A DNA stretch of 64,000 nt from Macrotis lagotis. Its lineage: Eukaryota > Chordata > Mammalia > Peramelemorphia > Peramelidae. Made by a program: the position numbers and the translations under genes. The notes beneath the pieces are model-generated. The model saw nothing but the letters and a program-made list of their open reading frames with translations, searched no databases and had not been told where the DNA came from. Positions 34,986-47,944 of this stretch are shown here, piece by piece (position 1 is the first letter of the stretch; each line of letters opens with the position of its first letter). Location: the NCBI RefSeq assembly GCF_037893015.1, contig NC_133662.1, positions 273,499,444 through 273,563,443 on the forward strand. The letters are read 5' to 3'.

Positions 34986-35534
34986 TAAGAAAAAAAATCT
35001 TATATTGGAAAATCTTTTTGCCCTTTTTGAATTTCATGTTCCCAAATTCTAGACAATGATTTTTTAAAAAAGATCATAGATTATCCATGGAGGGGAGTTG
35101 AAAGGCCATGGAGTACAGCCCTTTCATCTTAAAGATGAAAAAACTTAGACTTCATAGTTCAGTGACTGACCCAGGAAGCCACTGCTAAAATTACCTGAAA
35201 AAAGAATTCCAAGGCAGGTTTTCCTGATCCCAAATCTAGTGCTTGCTTCATAACTGCACTGGATGGACAGTTGTTTCTCAGGTCTTCTTGGTTCTATGGT
35301 GCTTCACTTTGCTCAAAATAAGAAATCATATCTTCTCTGGGAATTGGAAGACCTGAGTATGAGGAATGGAAAGAAACTTCTAATTTAGTTCTCTTTAGGG
35401 AAAATGCTGTGGATGAAGAACTGTTCCATTTTGAGAAACACTTCATTATGTTCACAAATATTAGTCTATAGTCACCCATTAGTGCTTATAAGTAACCCAA
35501 AATAAGATGAGTCATATTATTGAGATGTACAACC

Positions 35535-35688
35535 TAGGGCACCTAGGTAGTGCAGTGAATAGAGCACCAGCCCTGGAGTCAGGAGAACCTGGGTTCAAAT
35601 GCAGCCTCAGACACAATAATTACCTAGCTGTGTGACCCTGGGCAAGTCACTTAACCCCATTGTCTTAAATAAAATTTTTTTTAAAAAG
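35535..35688 (+). mobile_element. WSINE-type SINE
   Basis: Full copy with a GAGATGTACAACCT duplication at both ends. It is inserted in duplication copy A and absent from copy B, so it postdates the duplication. Confidence 0.9.
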
Positions 35689-35799
35689 AGATGTACAACC
35701 TGGTCTGAGACACAGCCATGTTCCCTGACCGAAATCCTGTTGTGCTTCATTATGGAAGAAACTCTTAATCCCAAAACTGGATAAAAAGTTTTGCTTGAT

Positions 35800-37470
35800 T
35801 TTCTTAAAAAAAATTGATATATTTCATTTTATGTCACTTACATTAGTCCCTCATAACCCTTCCCTTTTTCTGTCCCAGAGAGTCATTCCTAATAACAAAG
35901 CTTCTTTTAAGGAAAAGAAAAGATGGGAGAAGAAAATAAAGATATGCGTGTATATCTTTCCATAGTTCCTCTTTGATGGCCAAGAGTGTTTTTTTTGTAA
36001 TATTCATTTTTTTATTATTTTATGAGTGTGACTCTGGATAAGTCACATAACCTCTGCCTACCTTGGCTTCACAATTTTTTAAAGGCTATATAAGTGTAAT
36101 TATGTAAAATATTTCCATATTAATCATTTTGTACAAAAAGGCTTGAAAGAAAGTGAAAAATGCCATGTTTCAGTATTCAATCAATATCAGTTCTTTCTCT
36201 GGAAGCAGAGTTTCATCATTAGTCCTTTGAGATTTTCTTGGATCATTGCATTCTTGAGAATGGTTAGGTCATTCACAGTTAATCTTTATACAATATTCTT
36301 GCCACTATGTACAATGTTCTTCTGGTTCTGTTCACTTCATAATACATTAGTTCATATCTTTCCAGGTTTTTCTGAAATCATCTTGTTTGTAATTTCTTAT
36401 AGCACAATAATAATCCATTCCTCAACTGATGAGCATCCCTTGAATTTCTAGTTTTTAAACAACACAAACTGCTATAAATATTTTTATTCAAATCAGTTTT
36501 TTTCTCCCTTTTTTGTATGTTTTTGGGATACATAGTAGTGGTATTGCTGGATTAAAGGGTATGTGCAGTTTTATTGCCCTTTGGGCATAGTTCCAAATTG
36601 CTTTCTAGAATGCTTCAATCAGTTCACAACTCCACCAACCATGCATTAAAGTCCAAGTTTTCCCCACATTCTGTTATTTTCCTTTTTTGGTCATTTTAGT
36701 CAATTGATGGGTGTGAAATGGTTTCTCAGAGTTGTTTTGATTTATATTTCTCTGATCAATAGAACATTTTTTCATATGATTATAGTTTTAATTTCTTTGT
36801 CTGAAACCTGTCCATTCTTGTCCTTTGACCATTTATTAATTGGGGAATAACATATTTTTTTTTATAAATTTGACTCTTTTCTCTATATATTTGAAAAATG
36901 AAGACTTTATTAGAGATACTTATTCCAAAATTTTTTCATTTTTCTGCTTTCCTTATAATTTTGGTTGCATTGGTTTTATCCATGCAAAAAACTCTTTACT
37001 TTTATATAGCCCAAATTATTCATTTTATATTTCACAATGCTCTCTAGATTTTCTTTGAGCCTAAATTCTTCCATAAATTATCCATAAATCTGACAGATGA
37101 ACTGTACCATGCTCTCTTAATTTGCTTATGGTATCACCCTTTGTATATAAATCTTGTACCCATTTTAACCTTATCTTGGAATACCATGTGAGATGTTAGA
37201 CTTTATTGAGTTTTTGCCATACTGTTTTCCAGTTTTCCCCAACAGTTTTTATCAAATAATTTTTTATTCCAAGTACTTGGATCTTTGGGTTTATCATACA
37301 CTAGATTATTGTGGTCATTGACTATAATGTAATTCATATCTAATCTATTCCACTGATCCACCACTCTTTTTCTCAGATCAAGATTGTTTTGATAATTACT
37401 GATCTTTAATACAATTTGAGTTTTGGTAAGAATAGATCACCTCCTTTCACATTTTGTTTCCTATTTATCC
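35800..37470 (-). mobile_element. Old L1, 3' portion
   Basis: Antisense L1: 3' UTR from about 35800, then ORF2 C-terminal landmarks (AGCACAATAATAATCCATTC, GTATTGCTGGATTAAAGGGT, CACAACTCCACCAACCATGC, CTTTGACCATTTATTAATTG) and further ORF2 to 37470. No long frame survives. Confidence 0.75.
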
Positions 37471-38461
37471 TCTCTGTTTCTTATTTCCTATGTCTCCTGC
37501 TTTGTATATGTGTTTACATGATGACTCTTCCATTAAATTGTAAGCCCCGATCAACCTGAAATAAAGATCATTGTTGAAATCACAAAATTTAGTATCTAAT
37601 GGAGGCAAAGGGATTACAATCTGGAACCATCAAGGTGTACTGAAGTAAAGAGCACCCAAGAGGAAAGCAGGAAAGGAGTGCAATGGAAACCCCAACCTTG
37701 ACAAAATGCCACAAAAGTCCATAGAGAAAACTGGGGGAGGTTGGGGAGTGCCCCCCCATAGGGTCCATGCTACCTGGTGCTCCCAGCTCTCTCCTGTGGG
37801 GAAGGTTGTGATGCTCTTTATTCCCCATTTTCTCTCCTTTCACCTTTCCATTAGGACTCAAGTTACCCACACCCTCTGCCTCTGTAGCCTTCTCCACTCT
37901 GGTGCTTGTCTGTGATTTCTTCAAGCCCAATTGCCCCCTTTTGCATTGTCCCCATTCCATTTTTCATAAATTATCCATTCACTTGATGCTAAAAGCAGGA
38001 TGTCTGTGGAAAGTGAAAGAGTCAAGCAGATCAAACTCTTTGGAATTATAGAGATGTAGACTCGGAAAACCCTTGGGAAGGAAAGGGACCACCCTCACCC
38101 TTCTCTCCCTTTCCCCATTGCTCCCCACTCCTGGGGAACCCTGCTGAAAATGCTAGTCAGAGAGATACAGTGTCTATTGGATTTAAAGATGAAAGAAAAA
38201 GGGTGTGGAGCACTTGAGTTCCAAGTTTTTGACCATAAAAAACTGCTTTGAGGGGGAAAAAGTCTCTTCTCCTCCCTCCCTTCAGGTGTGAGGAGAGCTG
38301 GGCATGGTCTGGCTGAAGGGGGGGGGGTGTTTCTCTAAACAGTCACAATAAGAAGAAAGCCCCTTCCTTCTTGCTGGGTGTCTCTTGCTCAGGGGTTTCT
38401 AGCCCCATCCTTCTTCCTGAGATGTCTGTAACTATTCTCAGCCCCCCACCCCCATGGTTTG
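37471..38461. other. Unassigned DNA
   Basis: No repeat recognised. A 123-codon minus frame at 37589-37960 lacks a known domain. G8 and poly-pyrimidine runs occur near 38320. Confidence 0.4.
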
Positions 38462-38824
38462 TTATATCCTTCATTCTGGAAGATGACCAAAATGACTTCA
38501 CTATGTTGGAGTGTGTTCAACTGGGGTGAATCTGACCAGTATGAGCTCAGGATGCTCTAACACAGGTTGGGCACAAATAGGCCATGGGAACACCTGGTGG
38601 GGGGGTGTCTCTAAATCTGCATCTCAAGTTTCTTTTGGGCTACTTAAATTCTGCTTTGCTCAAAGAGCATAGTACTTTCTGATGAGGGCATGCCATGCTG
38701 TTAATCCTGAACCAGTGTCTCCCATGCTGAACAATCAATTCTAAAGTTCTTAAGAGACTTTGAGTGTCCTTGTGTCACTTTTTCTGACCAGCTTGTGAGT
38801 GTTTGCCCTGGGTAAGCTCTCCAT

Positions 38825-38910
<86 letters not shown>

Positions 38911-41800
38911 ATATAATGTTTATCCTTCATTCTTGAAGAAGACCATGGAATTAGGGAGTTGATGTCACCACAAACACATGAACTGAATTTGAAGGAGTTG
39001 CTGCTGTGGTAAGTCACCACCCTCACATTCTCCTCCAGAGCCATCTGGGTCCTGTGCCCAGATATGAATCAGGATGACTGGAGATGGCCCTGGATGTAAG
39101 ACAATTGGGGTTAAGCCTGAGGTCACACAGCTGGTAAATGTCAGAAACTGCATTTTAACTCCCATCCTCCTGATTCCAAGGCCAGTACTCTATGCACTGT
39201 ACCATCTAACTGTCCCTTTCTCCATAAAATAGTCCTTTTGGCAAGCATATGTTTGGTATTTGAACAAAGTGCCCAATCCATCTTAGTTACACTTTCTATA
39301 GTAATGTTTAAATGCTAGGCAATTTAGCTGAGAGAGGACCTCAGTGTCTGGTATCTTCTCCTGCTAGGTGATCTTCAGAATTTTCCTAAGACAATTCAAA
39401 TGAATACAATTCGTTTCCTGTCATGGCACTTGTCCAAGTTTCACAGTATGCAATAATGAGGTCAGCAAAATGGTTCTGTCCACCTTAATTTTGATAGTCA
39501 ATCTAATATCTCTTCTCTTCCACACTTTCTTTCAGAGTCTCTCAAATTCTGAGTTAATTGGCAATGTGTGTATGTCAACCTCATCAATGTGTACTTCCTT
39601 GGAAAGTATACAGACAGGGTAAGTGAACTTATCCGTAGAATTCAGAACTTTTCCATTTGCTGTAACAGATGGTTCTACATATGGATAATCTGTATTTTTT
39701 TTTAGTATTAATTGTTTGGTCAAAATGAGCACAAGCAGCTGAGAATCTATCCATACTTTTTTTGCATCTCAGCTTCAGAGGCTGCATTGATTGAACCATC
39801 ATCTGCAAACAGAAGATCATGCTCCAACACTCCCTCCACTTTAGTCTTGGCTTGTAGCCTTTTCAGTTTGAAGAATTTGCCATCAGTGTGGTAGCTGACC
39901 TTGATGTTGTGTTCATTCTCAGTGAAGGTTTTTAATAACATGGCTGAAAACATCAGCCTTGTTTCACTCCATTGCGACATAATTTTCCATAAGTTCTCAC
40001 AACTAGTTGTTTGGCAGCAAACACCACCATTGAGTGTTCTTTGCCCTTTTTGAAGCCACATTGGCTCACAGGCATCTTCTAGATGAAGGACAAGCCTGTT
40101 AATGAGGACTCTGGCAAGAATCTTGCCAGCAAAGACTAAGAGAGAAACACCCCTGTGATTGGCACAGGACCATTTATTCCCTTTACCTTTATAAATATGG
40201 ACAAAGGAGGCATCCTTGAACTCCTGGGGATAACCTCTACTTGCCATAAAACCTGGAAAAATTTCAGTTAGTTTTTATATGAGCAATGGACTCCCCCACC
40301 TTGTAAATCTCAGTTGGAATAGAATCAGCACCAGGTACTTTGCCAAAAGAAAGAATCCTAATGGCATTCAAACCATCTTTAGTTTGAAACTTCAGCTAGA
40401 GACAGATTGACTTTAACTTGTGGTAAATGGTCAATGGCTTCAACACTGATTGATAAAGGATTGAGGATGCTTATGCAAGTATACAAGCTCATTTATGTAG
40501 AATCATGTCCCTTTCATTAATCAATGTAACTCCATTAGCATTGAGCAGTTGAGATGAAGCATAGGTCTTTGACTCAAAAATAGCCTTCAGGGAATCATTG
40601 AAGCACTTTTGATTGTTACTATAAGCATAAAAATGAATTTCATGTCTTTTCCTGAGCCAATAATCCTGCATTTCTCTAGGTTTATTTTTACTTTTAATGG
40701 AGTTAAATGCTGCTTTCTTAGAGATGAATGAACAATTCATCTGGTAAACTGTGTAGCACTCATTTTTCATTTAGTAACTTCTGTATTACTCCATCATTTT
40801 TGTCAAACCAATTGTCAAACCAATCTTGAGGTTTGTGAATGTTCTGACCCATATAAGCAAATGAAGCACTGTGCATCAAATCTCTGAAAGCTGCTCACTC
40901 CTTTTCTTCTCCACTATTGCCAACTGTGTGTTAGCTCAACTTTCCCTCCAAGTTAGCAACAAACTGCTCCCCACCCAAGAAGCCCTCTAATCTCTTGACA
41001 TTATTTCTTCTGGAAATCATTTTGCCTTGAAGCTGCCATTTCAGTTGAATAAGAATATTTAACTTGGAGAGGATGAATCTGTGGTCGGTCAGTCCAGTCC
41101 TCTGCACCACACATTTCCTTTGTCAGTCTCACATCCTGTTCTGCTCTTCTTCTTACAATCACATAGTCTATTAGATGCCAGTGTTTGCTGTGAGAATGTG
41201 TCTAGCTCTATGTCTTCTTTGCATTTTCCTGCAAGTGGCAAACACATTGTCATCAGCCTGTCATTCTCTCCTTTTGTTGATTGGATTAATGTTGATTGCA
41301 AAACCTACTCCAGCTTCACAGTTCTCCCCTTCACTGGGGTCACTCCAGAAAAGCATGTATCCAGTTCCCTCTCAGTAAGCTGGTCTTCATTTGTCAGTTT
41401 TATTTCACTTAGGACTATATTTGGAGATACCTGCCTACAGATGCTGTTCTTGCTACAAGAACTCTTCTTTAAGGTCTATTGGATCTTGTGTTGTCTTTGA
41501 GTGTGTGCACATTCCATGCACTGATAGTGAGTGGATTCATCTTTGAAGAAGTTTTTTTTTTAAAGTTTTTTTAAAACGGTTTCTACCACAGGGTAGGATC
41601 CCTGCCTGTCATGGTAATTAGGTAAGGGTTGGGTAAGCACAGGGCTCCTTTTCTAGACCCTTCCTTACACGAGGAGGTGAGCAGTACAGTCCTTAAAAGG
41701 TTGCTCAAATATACAGGGGACTGCCCAATCCCACTGCTGTTTCCAAAGAGGAGATGACCCTATAGTCTGGGCTGCCTATGTATAGGGTAGTCAAAAACCA
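38462..41800 (-). mobile_element. RTE-type LINE, long but broken copy
   Basis: Minus strand, 3' UTR at the left. Frames include FKDASFVHIYKGKG, NHRGVSLLVFAGKILARVL and LLFADDGSINAASEAEM of the reverse transcriptase (39747-40247), FTYPVCILS downstream, and endonuclease-like and 5' UTR sequence from 40480 to 41800. It carries several frame breaks. An RTE-SINE is inserted at 38827-39219. It is the second copy of the element at 30036. Confidence 0.75.
38827..39219 (-). mobile_element. RTE-tailed SINE nested in the RTE, with (CTA)n tail
   Basis: A tRNA-like head lies at the right (GGCCAGTACTCTATGCACTG on plus). The body has GAGCCATCTGGGTCCTGTG. The 3' end (CCTTCATTCTTGAAGAAGACCA, split here as 38924-38945) matches the host RTE's own 3' end at 38467-38488. 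Past it is an 83-bp (AGT)n array, the expanded tail. CTCCATAA is duplicated at 38819-38826 and 39220-39227. The other RTE copy has the same site empty near 30310. Confidence 0.85.
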
Positions 41801-43473
41801 CAAGAAAGAAAAAACAAAAACAAATTTAAAAAAATTAAAATAGTATGCTTTCCATAGTTTTTTTCCTCTGGATGTAGATAGGGATTTTCCAACACAAGTC
41901 TTTTAGAATTCTCTTTGTTCACTGGATTGCTAAGAACTAAGTCTCTCATAGTTGATCATTGCACACTGTTACTGTTAAAGTTCTCCTGGTTCTATTCATT
42001 TTACTAACATCAGTTCATGTAAGTCTTTCCATGTTTTTTGAAATCCCCCTGCTCATCATTTCTTCGCCAATACCAGACAGTTTTGGTGACTGATGCTTTA
42101 TAATATAATTATAGATCTGGTAAGGCTAAGCCACCTTTTATTGCACTTCCCCCCCCCCCCCCCATTAAATCCCTGGATAGTCTTGATTTTTTTTCTACAT
42201 ATGAATTTAGTTACAATTTTTTTCTAGCTCATTAATTTTTTTGGAAGTTTTATTGGTAAGGCACTAAATAAGTAGTTTAATTTAGGTAGAATTGTCATTT
42301 TTATTATTAGCTCAGCCTATCCACGAGCAGTTGATATTTGCTCATTTATTTAAATCTGATTTTATTTGTGTGAAAAGTGTTTTATAACTGTTTTCATGGA
42401 ATTTCTGAGTCAGCCTTGGCAGGTAGACTCCCAAGTATTTTATATTATATTGTATGAAGTTATTTTTAAATGGGATTTCTCTTTCTAGACTTTCTTGTTG
42501 CTGTATTATGCTAGTAATATAGAGAAATGCTGAGGATTTATGTGGGTTTAGTTTATATCTTGTGTCTTTGCTAAATTTGCTAATTGTTTCCAGTAGATTT
42601 TTAGATGATTTCTTGGGATTCTCTAGGTAGACCATCATGTCATCTGCAAAGAGGGAGAGTTTTGTCTCTTCCTACCCAATTCTAATTCCTTCAGTTTCTT
42701 CAATTTCTTTTTCTTCTGTTATTGCTGAAACTAACATTTCTAATACGATATTGAATAATAGTGGTGGTAATGGGCATCCTTGTTTCACTCCCATTGTATT
42801 GGGAATGCTTCTAGCCTCTCCCCATTTCATATAATGCTTGTTGATAGTTTTAGATAGATACTGCTCATCATTCTAAGGAACAATCCATTTATTCCTACGC
42901 CCTCTAGTGGTTTTAGTGGGAATGGTGGTATATTTTGTCAAAAGCTTTTTCAGCATCTATTGAGATAATCATGTGATTTCTGCTAGGTTTGTTATTGATA
43001 CAGTCAATTATACTAACAGTTTTCCTAATATTGAACCAACCCTGCATTCCTGGGATAAATCCTGCTTGGTCTTACGGTATTATCCTAGTGAAAACTTGCT
43101 GTAATTGCTTTGCTAAGATTTTTGCATCCACATTCATAAGGGAAATTGGTCTATAATTTTCTTTCTCTGTTTTGAGTCTCTCTGGTTTAGGTATCAGCAC
43201 CACATTGGTGTCATAGAAGGAGTTAGGCAGAGTTCCATCTTCACTCTATTTTTCCAAAGAGCTTAAATAGAATTGGAATCAATTGTTTCTTAAATGATTG
43301 AATTCACTTGTGAATCTATCTGGCCTTGGAGGTTTTTTTTCTTCACGAATTCAATGACAGCTTGTTGAATTTCTTTTTCTGAGATAGGGTTATTTAGGTA
43401 TTTGATTTCCTCTTCATTTTACCTGAGAAATATATATATACACACACGCATATATGTATATATGTGTGTGTTT

Positions 43474-43815
43474 AGAAAGATTTTATTTATCTTCAGTTTT
43501 ACAATTTTCCCCCCATTCTTGCTTCCCTCCCCCCATCCCCCATAAAAGGCTTTCTGTTAGTCTTTACATTGCTTACATTGATCTCAATTGAATGTGATAA
43601 GAGAGAAATCATATCCTTAAGGAAGAAAAATAAAGTATGAGATAGCAAAATTATATAAGATAATGCATTTCCCCCCTAATTTGAAGATAATAGCCTTTGA
43701 TCTTTGTTCAAACTCCACAATTCCTTCTTTGGACACAGATAATATTCTCCATTGCAGATAACCCAAAATTGTCCCTGGTTGTTGCACTGATGGAATGAGC
43801 AAGTCCATCACAACT
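43474..43815 (-). mobile_element. Younger L1 3' UTR nested in the older L1
   Basis: It is marked by GATTTTATTTATCTTCAGTT, AGAGAGAAATCATATCCTTA, TTCAAACTCCACAATTCCTT and GATGGAATGAGCAAGTCCAT. This is the common 3' UTR of recent marsupial L1s. The older ORF2 resumes on the far side. A TA/CA-rich tract (43430-43470) lies at its tail end. Confidence 0.75.
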
Positions 43816-46183
43816 TATATTTTTGTAAATTATCCATTTCACTTATATTTTATTGGCATACAGTTGGGAAAAATAATTCTGAATTATTACTTTAATTTCC
43901 TCCTCATTGGTGGTAAGTTCACCTTTTTCATTTATGATACTAGTAATTTGGTTTTCTTCTTTCTTTTTTTGAATCAACTAATCAAAGATTTATCAATTTT
44001 ATTGTTTTTTTTCATAAAACCAACTCTTGGTTTTATTTATTAGTTCAATAGTCTTATTCCTTTTGATTTTATTAATTTCCTCTTTAATTTTTAGAATTTC
44101 TAATTTGGCATTTAATTGGGGGTTTTAAATTTGTTCTTTCTCTAATTTTTTTAGTTGCATACTTAGTTCATTGATTTCCTCTTTCTCTATTTTATTCATG
44201 TAAGCAGTTAAAGATATAATATATCCCCTAATAATTGCCTTGGCTGTATCCCATAAGTTTTGGTATGTTGTCTCATTATTGTCATTATCTAGGATGAAAT
44301 CATTAATTCTATCTATACTTTATTGTTTGATCCACTCATTCTTTAAAATGAGGTTTATTTAGTTTCCAATTACTTTTAGGTCTGTCTCTCCATGACCCAT
44401 TTTTGCATATGATTTTTTTATTGTTATGGTTTGAGAAGGATGTATTCACTATTTCTGCCTTTCTGCATTTGATTATAAGGTTTATATGCCTTATTAAATG
44501 GTTAATTTTTATGTAAGTGCCATGTACTACAAGAAAAAGTATATTCCTTTCTGTCCCCATTCAATTTTCTCCAAAGGTCTATTGCGTCTAGGTTTTCTAA
44601 CATTCCTTCTTAACTTCCTTCTTGCTATTTTATAGTTAGATTTAACTAAATCTGAGAGGGAGGTTGCGATCTCCCACCAGTATAGTTTTGCTTTCTATGT
44701 CTTCCTGTAAGTCATTTAGCTTCTTTGTCCTTTAAGAATTTGGATGCCATACCCCTTGGTGCATACATATTTAGACTTGAAATCGCTCCATTGTTTATGG
44801 TACCTTTTAAGAGGATATAGTTTCCTTCCTTATCTCTTTTAATGAGAACTATTTTTTGCAGCTGCTTTGTCTGAGATAAGGATTGCTACCCCTGCTTTTT
44901 TTCACTTCTGCTGAAGCAAAATATATTCTGCTCCAACCTTTTACCTTTACTCTATAAATATCTCTCTGCTTCAAATGAGTTTCTTGTAAGCAGTATATTA
45001 TAGGATTCTGGTTTTTAATCTACTCCACTATTTGCTAGTGTTTTATAGGAGAGTTCCACCTATTCATATTCAAAATTATAATTACTAACTCTTTATAGCC
45101 CTCCATGATATCTTCTCTCTGTATTTTCCCACTTATCCATATTCCCAAATATTTTGTTTCTGAATACCACCTCCTTTAGTGGCTTTACCCCCTTATATCC
45201 ACCCCTCCCCTATCTTTCCCCTTTCCCTTTGCCCCTTCTTCCTTGTTACTTCCTCTTTTCCTCCCCCCTCCCCTTTCCCCTTTTAATATTTGAAAGGTAA
45301 TATAAGTTTCTTAACTTAACTGAATATGTGTATGTTAATACATCTTTGAACCAAATCTGATGAAAGATTCAGGTGCTTCTTACCTCCTCCCTTCTAGCAA
45401 TAGGTCCTTTGTACCTATCTCTTCATGTAATGTAATTTACCCCCATTCAATCTCCTCCATCCTCCCATCTCTTTTCTGTTTCCCCATTTTAAGGAGATAT
45501 TGTTTTTAAATCATTCTATCAGAGTCACAGACAAGTCATGAGTGTCCATTACTTCTGGCTAAGTATATCCTCTCTGATAGAGTTATAATTCCCAAGAGTT
45601 ATGAGAATCTTTCTTGCAGGTGGGGATATAACCAGTTTCATTTTATTGGATGAAAGTTTTTTTCTTTTACCTTTTTTACTTTTTCATGTGTCTCCTGATC
45701 ATTGAGTCTCCTGTTTAAAGTTCAAATTTTCTATTTCGCTCTGGTGTTTTCATCAGGAAAAGTTGGAAGTCTCCTATTTCTTTAAATGTCCATCTTTTCC
45801 CTTGGAAGAAAAGGCTCAGTTTTACAGGATAGTGAATTCTTGGCTGTATTCCAGGCTTCCTAGCTCTTTGGAATTTCATATTCCAGGCCTTCAATCCCTT
45901 AATGTTGATGCACTCAGGTCCTGTGTAATCCTTACTGTGGCTCCTTAGTATCTAAATTGTTTCTTTCTGGCTGCTTGCAGGATTTTCTCTTTTATCTGAC
46001 AGTTCTGGAATTTGGCCACAATATCCTTGGTGTTTTCATTTTGGGATCCCTTTCAGAAGATTAATGTCTTCTTTCAATAACTATTTTGACCTCTAGTTCC
46101 ATGATATCAGGGCAATTTTCCCTCAGTAGATCCTGAATTACTGAGCCCAGGCCTTTTTTTTAATCCTCAATGTGTTCAGGAAG

Positions 46184-46730
46184 TGTAAGGGGATAATAGA
46201 CAGAGTATGTGGCCATGAGGAGTTCATCCTGAGAGTCATTGAGACCTGGGACAACAGGAATGTCCATACCAGAGTGCTCTGAACTCAGGAAGGAGCTCTA
46301 GCCCTTCTCTCACCTTGTTCTCCTGCCTTTCATCCTTATCTTGTTGAATATTCTCAGGAAGGACCTTTTGTCCTTATCCCTCTGCCTTTCATCCTCATCT
46401 TGTTCAAGTGTCCCAGGAAGGAGTTCTGGTACTTATCTCTTTACTTTTCATCTTTATCTTGTTGAAGATTCCACATTTTTCCAGGATACAGACCTTTTGT
46501 GGCATTTCACAGGCCTGGAGATAAGGAATGCTGATACAAGGGGACTAGGCTTATATATACCCTTATTTCAACTATGTGAGCAGAGATGTAGCATATACCT
46601 GCAATAAACTCCTTGCTTATCTCTCACTGGCTGACTTTCATTATTGAACATGCGGGACATGTCCGGCAGAGCTCCCCGAAGAGTTATGTGAATTAGACTG
46701 AGACCTGGCTGCCCAGAGTGGACCGCAACA
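46184..46730 (+). mobile_element. Solo LTR of an endogenous retrovirus
   Basis: A 547-bp element starts TGTAAGGGG, ends CGCAACA, and is flanked by the 6-bp duplication AGGAAG (46178-46183, 46731-46736). It has an AATAAA polyadenylation word near 46605 and about three copies of a 65-75-bp internal tandem repeat (46280-46480). No internal retroviral genes are present, so it is a solo LTR fossil. It is inserted in an L1 and therefore younger than it. A 6-bp duplication fits a class II-type element, which is inference. Confidence 0.75.
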
Positions 46731-47944
46731 AGGAAGGCCGGTGATTCTTAAGTTGTCTCTCCTGGATCTATTCTCTAAGTCAGTAGCTTTGCCAATGAGA
46801 TATTTTATGTTTTCTTCTTTTTTTGGTTATTTAATCAATTCTTGTTGTCTCATGAAGTCATTAGTTTCCATGGATTCCATTCTTTTTTAAGAAAATAATT
46901 TTCTTCATTTACCTTTTGCAACTCCTTTTCCAGTTGGTTATTTCTATTTTTGAAGACATTTGAGAGAATGTTTCTTTTTACACTTGTTACATTGTATTTT
47001 CCAAGGATTTATTTTCTTGTTGCAAGGTGTTAATTTTCTCTTGGGTTTCTTTCCCCAATTTTTCCAATTGATTTTTAAACTCCTTCCTGATCTCTTCTGA
47101 GAATTCTTTCTGGGCTGGAGATTAATTCATATTCTCATCAGAAGTTCTAGCTCTGAGTTAGGGTCTTTGTCTTCAAGATATGTTTCAATGAGCCTGCCTT
47201 GAAGGGCTTTCTTAATTTTCCTAGGATCTTGTGTTGGGGGAGGGGCTGGTTCAATAGACCTTTGGTTTTGAAAATCCTAGAGGCTTTGCTCAATGGCTTA
47301 GTAACTCTAAGCTGACCAGTAGGAAGTGCTAGACATTTTCTCTGGAGTGTCTTTGACCTTGATATGTGGCCCACTCCTTAGTCCTGGAGAGGGGGAGGGT
47401 GGGCAGCTGGGTCTGGATTGGCCTAGCACAATGTATGTTGGGCTGTTGGGCTATATGGTTGATCTCCTTATTCTTTTGAGAAATATCTGCTACCAACCCC
47501 TGAGACTGGGGAAGGGGAAAGTGGAGCGGCTGTTACTGTGCTTGTTCTAGGAAGAGTCACTTTCTCCCACAGGGATGGGGGGGAGGGGAACTCAACTGTA
47601 AACACAGGGACTCAGATAAAAATAAGGGACTAGTGACCCTGGTTTTCCAGGCCAGTAGAGTTGACTGGATTGATGTCTAGCCACCACACTGGAGCCCTCA
47701 CCTACCATGGCTATTCTCAGTTAGTTCCAGGTCTTACCCACTGCCTCTGTGCTGGCTCTCTGTCACTGGCTCACCTATGTTCCCCTGAGACAGACCTTGT
47801 TGGTAGATGTTCTTCTTCTTTGTTCTTCTCTGGATTTTGTAGATCTGAATTCTGTTATGAGGCTTTAATCATATTAGTTCTGAGGGAAAGCCAGGAGACC
47901 CTAGGACAATGCTTAGCTTCTCTCTTCCATCTTGGCCAGAAGTC

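Larger units (their letters stand above)
34128..35785 (+). repeat. Local duplication, copy A
   Basis: Several blocks recur in the same order at 49535-54630: CATTGCAATGCTAA with TATCTGGCAGTTT and GGAATTGGTT (34216-34295 vs 49593-49682), AATATGTGCAA (34411 vs 50247), an L2 segment, GATCATAGATTATC with GAAAGGCCATGGAGT (35071-35116 vs 54039-54083), and ATCTTCTCTGGGAATTGGAAG (35330 vs 54365). Identity by eye is roughly 75-80%. Confidence 0.7.
41838..47943 (-). mobile_element. Old L1, nearly full length, with nested insertions
   Basis: The 5' end is at 47943 (minus reads CTGGCCAAGATGGAAGAG). ORF1-region sequence follows from 47.1 to 45.7 kb. The ORF2 start is near 45.1 kb, with endonuclease at 44336-45100 (SNHNNKKIICKNGS) and reverse transcriptase with the FADDM box near 42630. 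The YLENPKKSSKNLLE stretch follows, and 3' UTR reaches about 41838. A younger L1 3' end and a solo LTR are inserted. Both ORFs have many breaks. Confidence 0.8.

Noticed and set aside
37589-37960. 123-codon minus frame
   Set aside because: No recognisable domain or exon signals.
38775-39044. Poly-threonine frame
   Set aside because: Translation of the (AGT)n array in an RTE-SINE tail.
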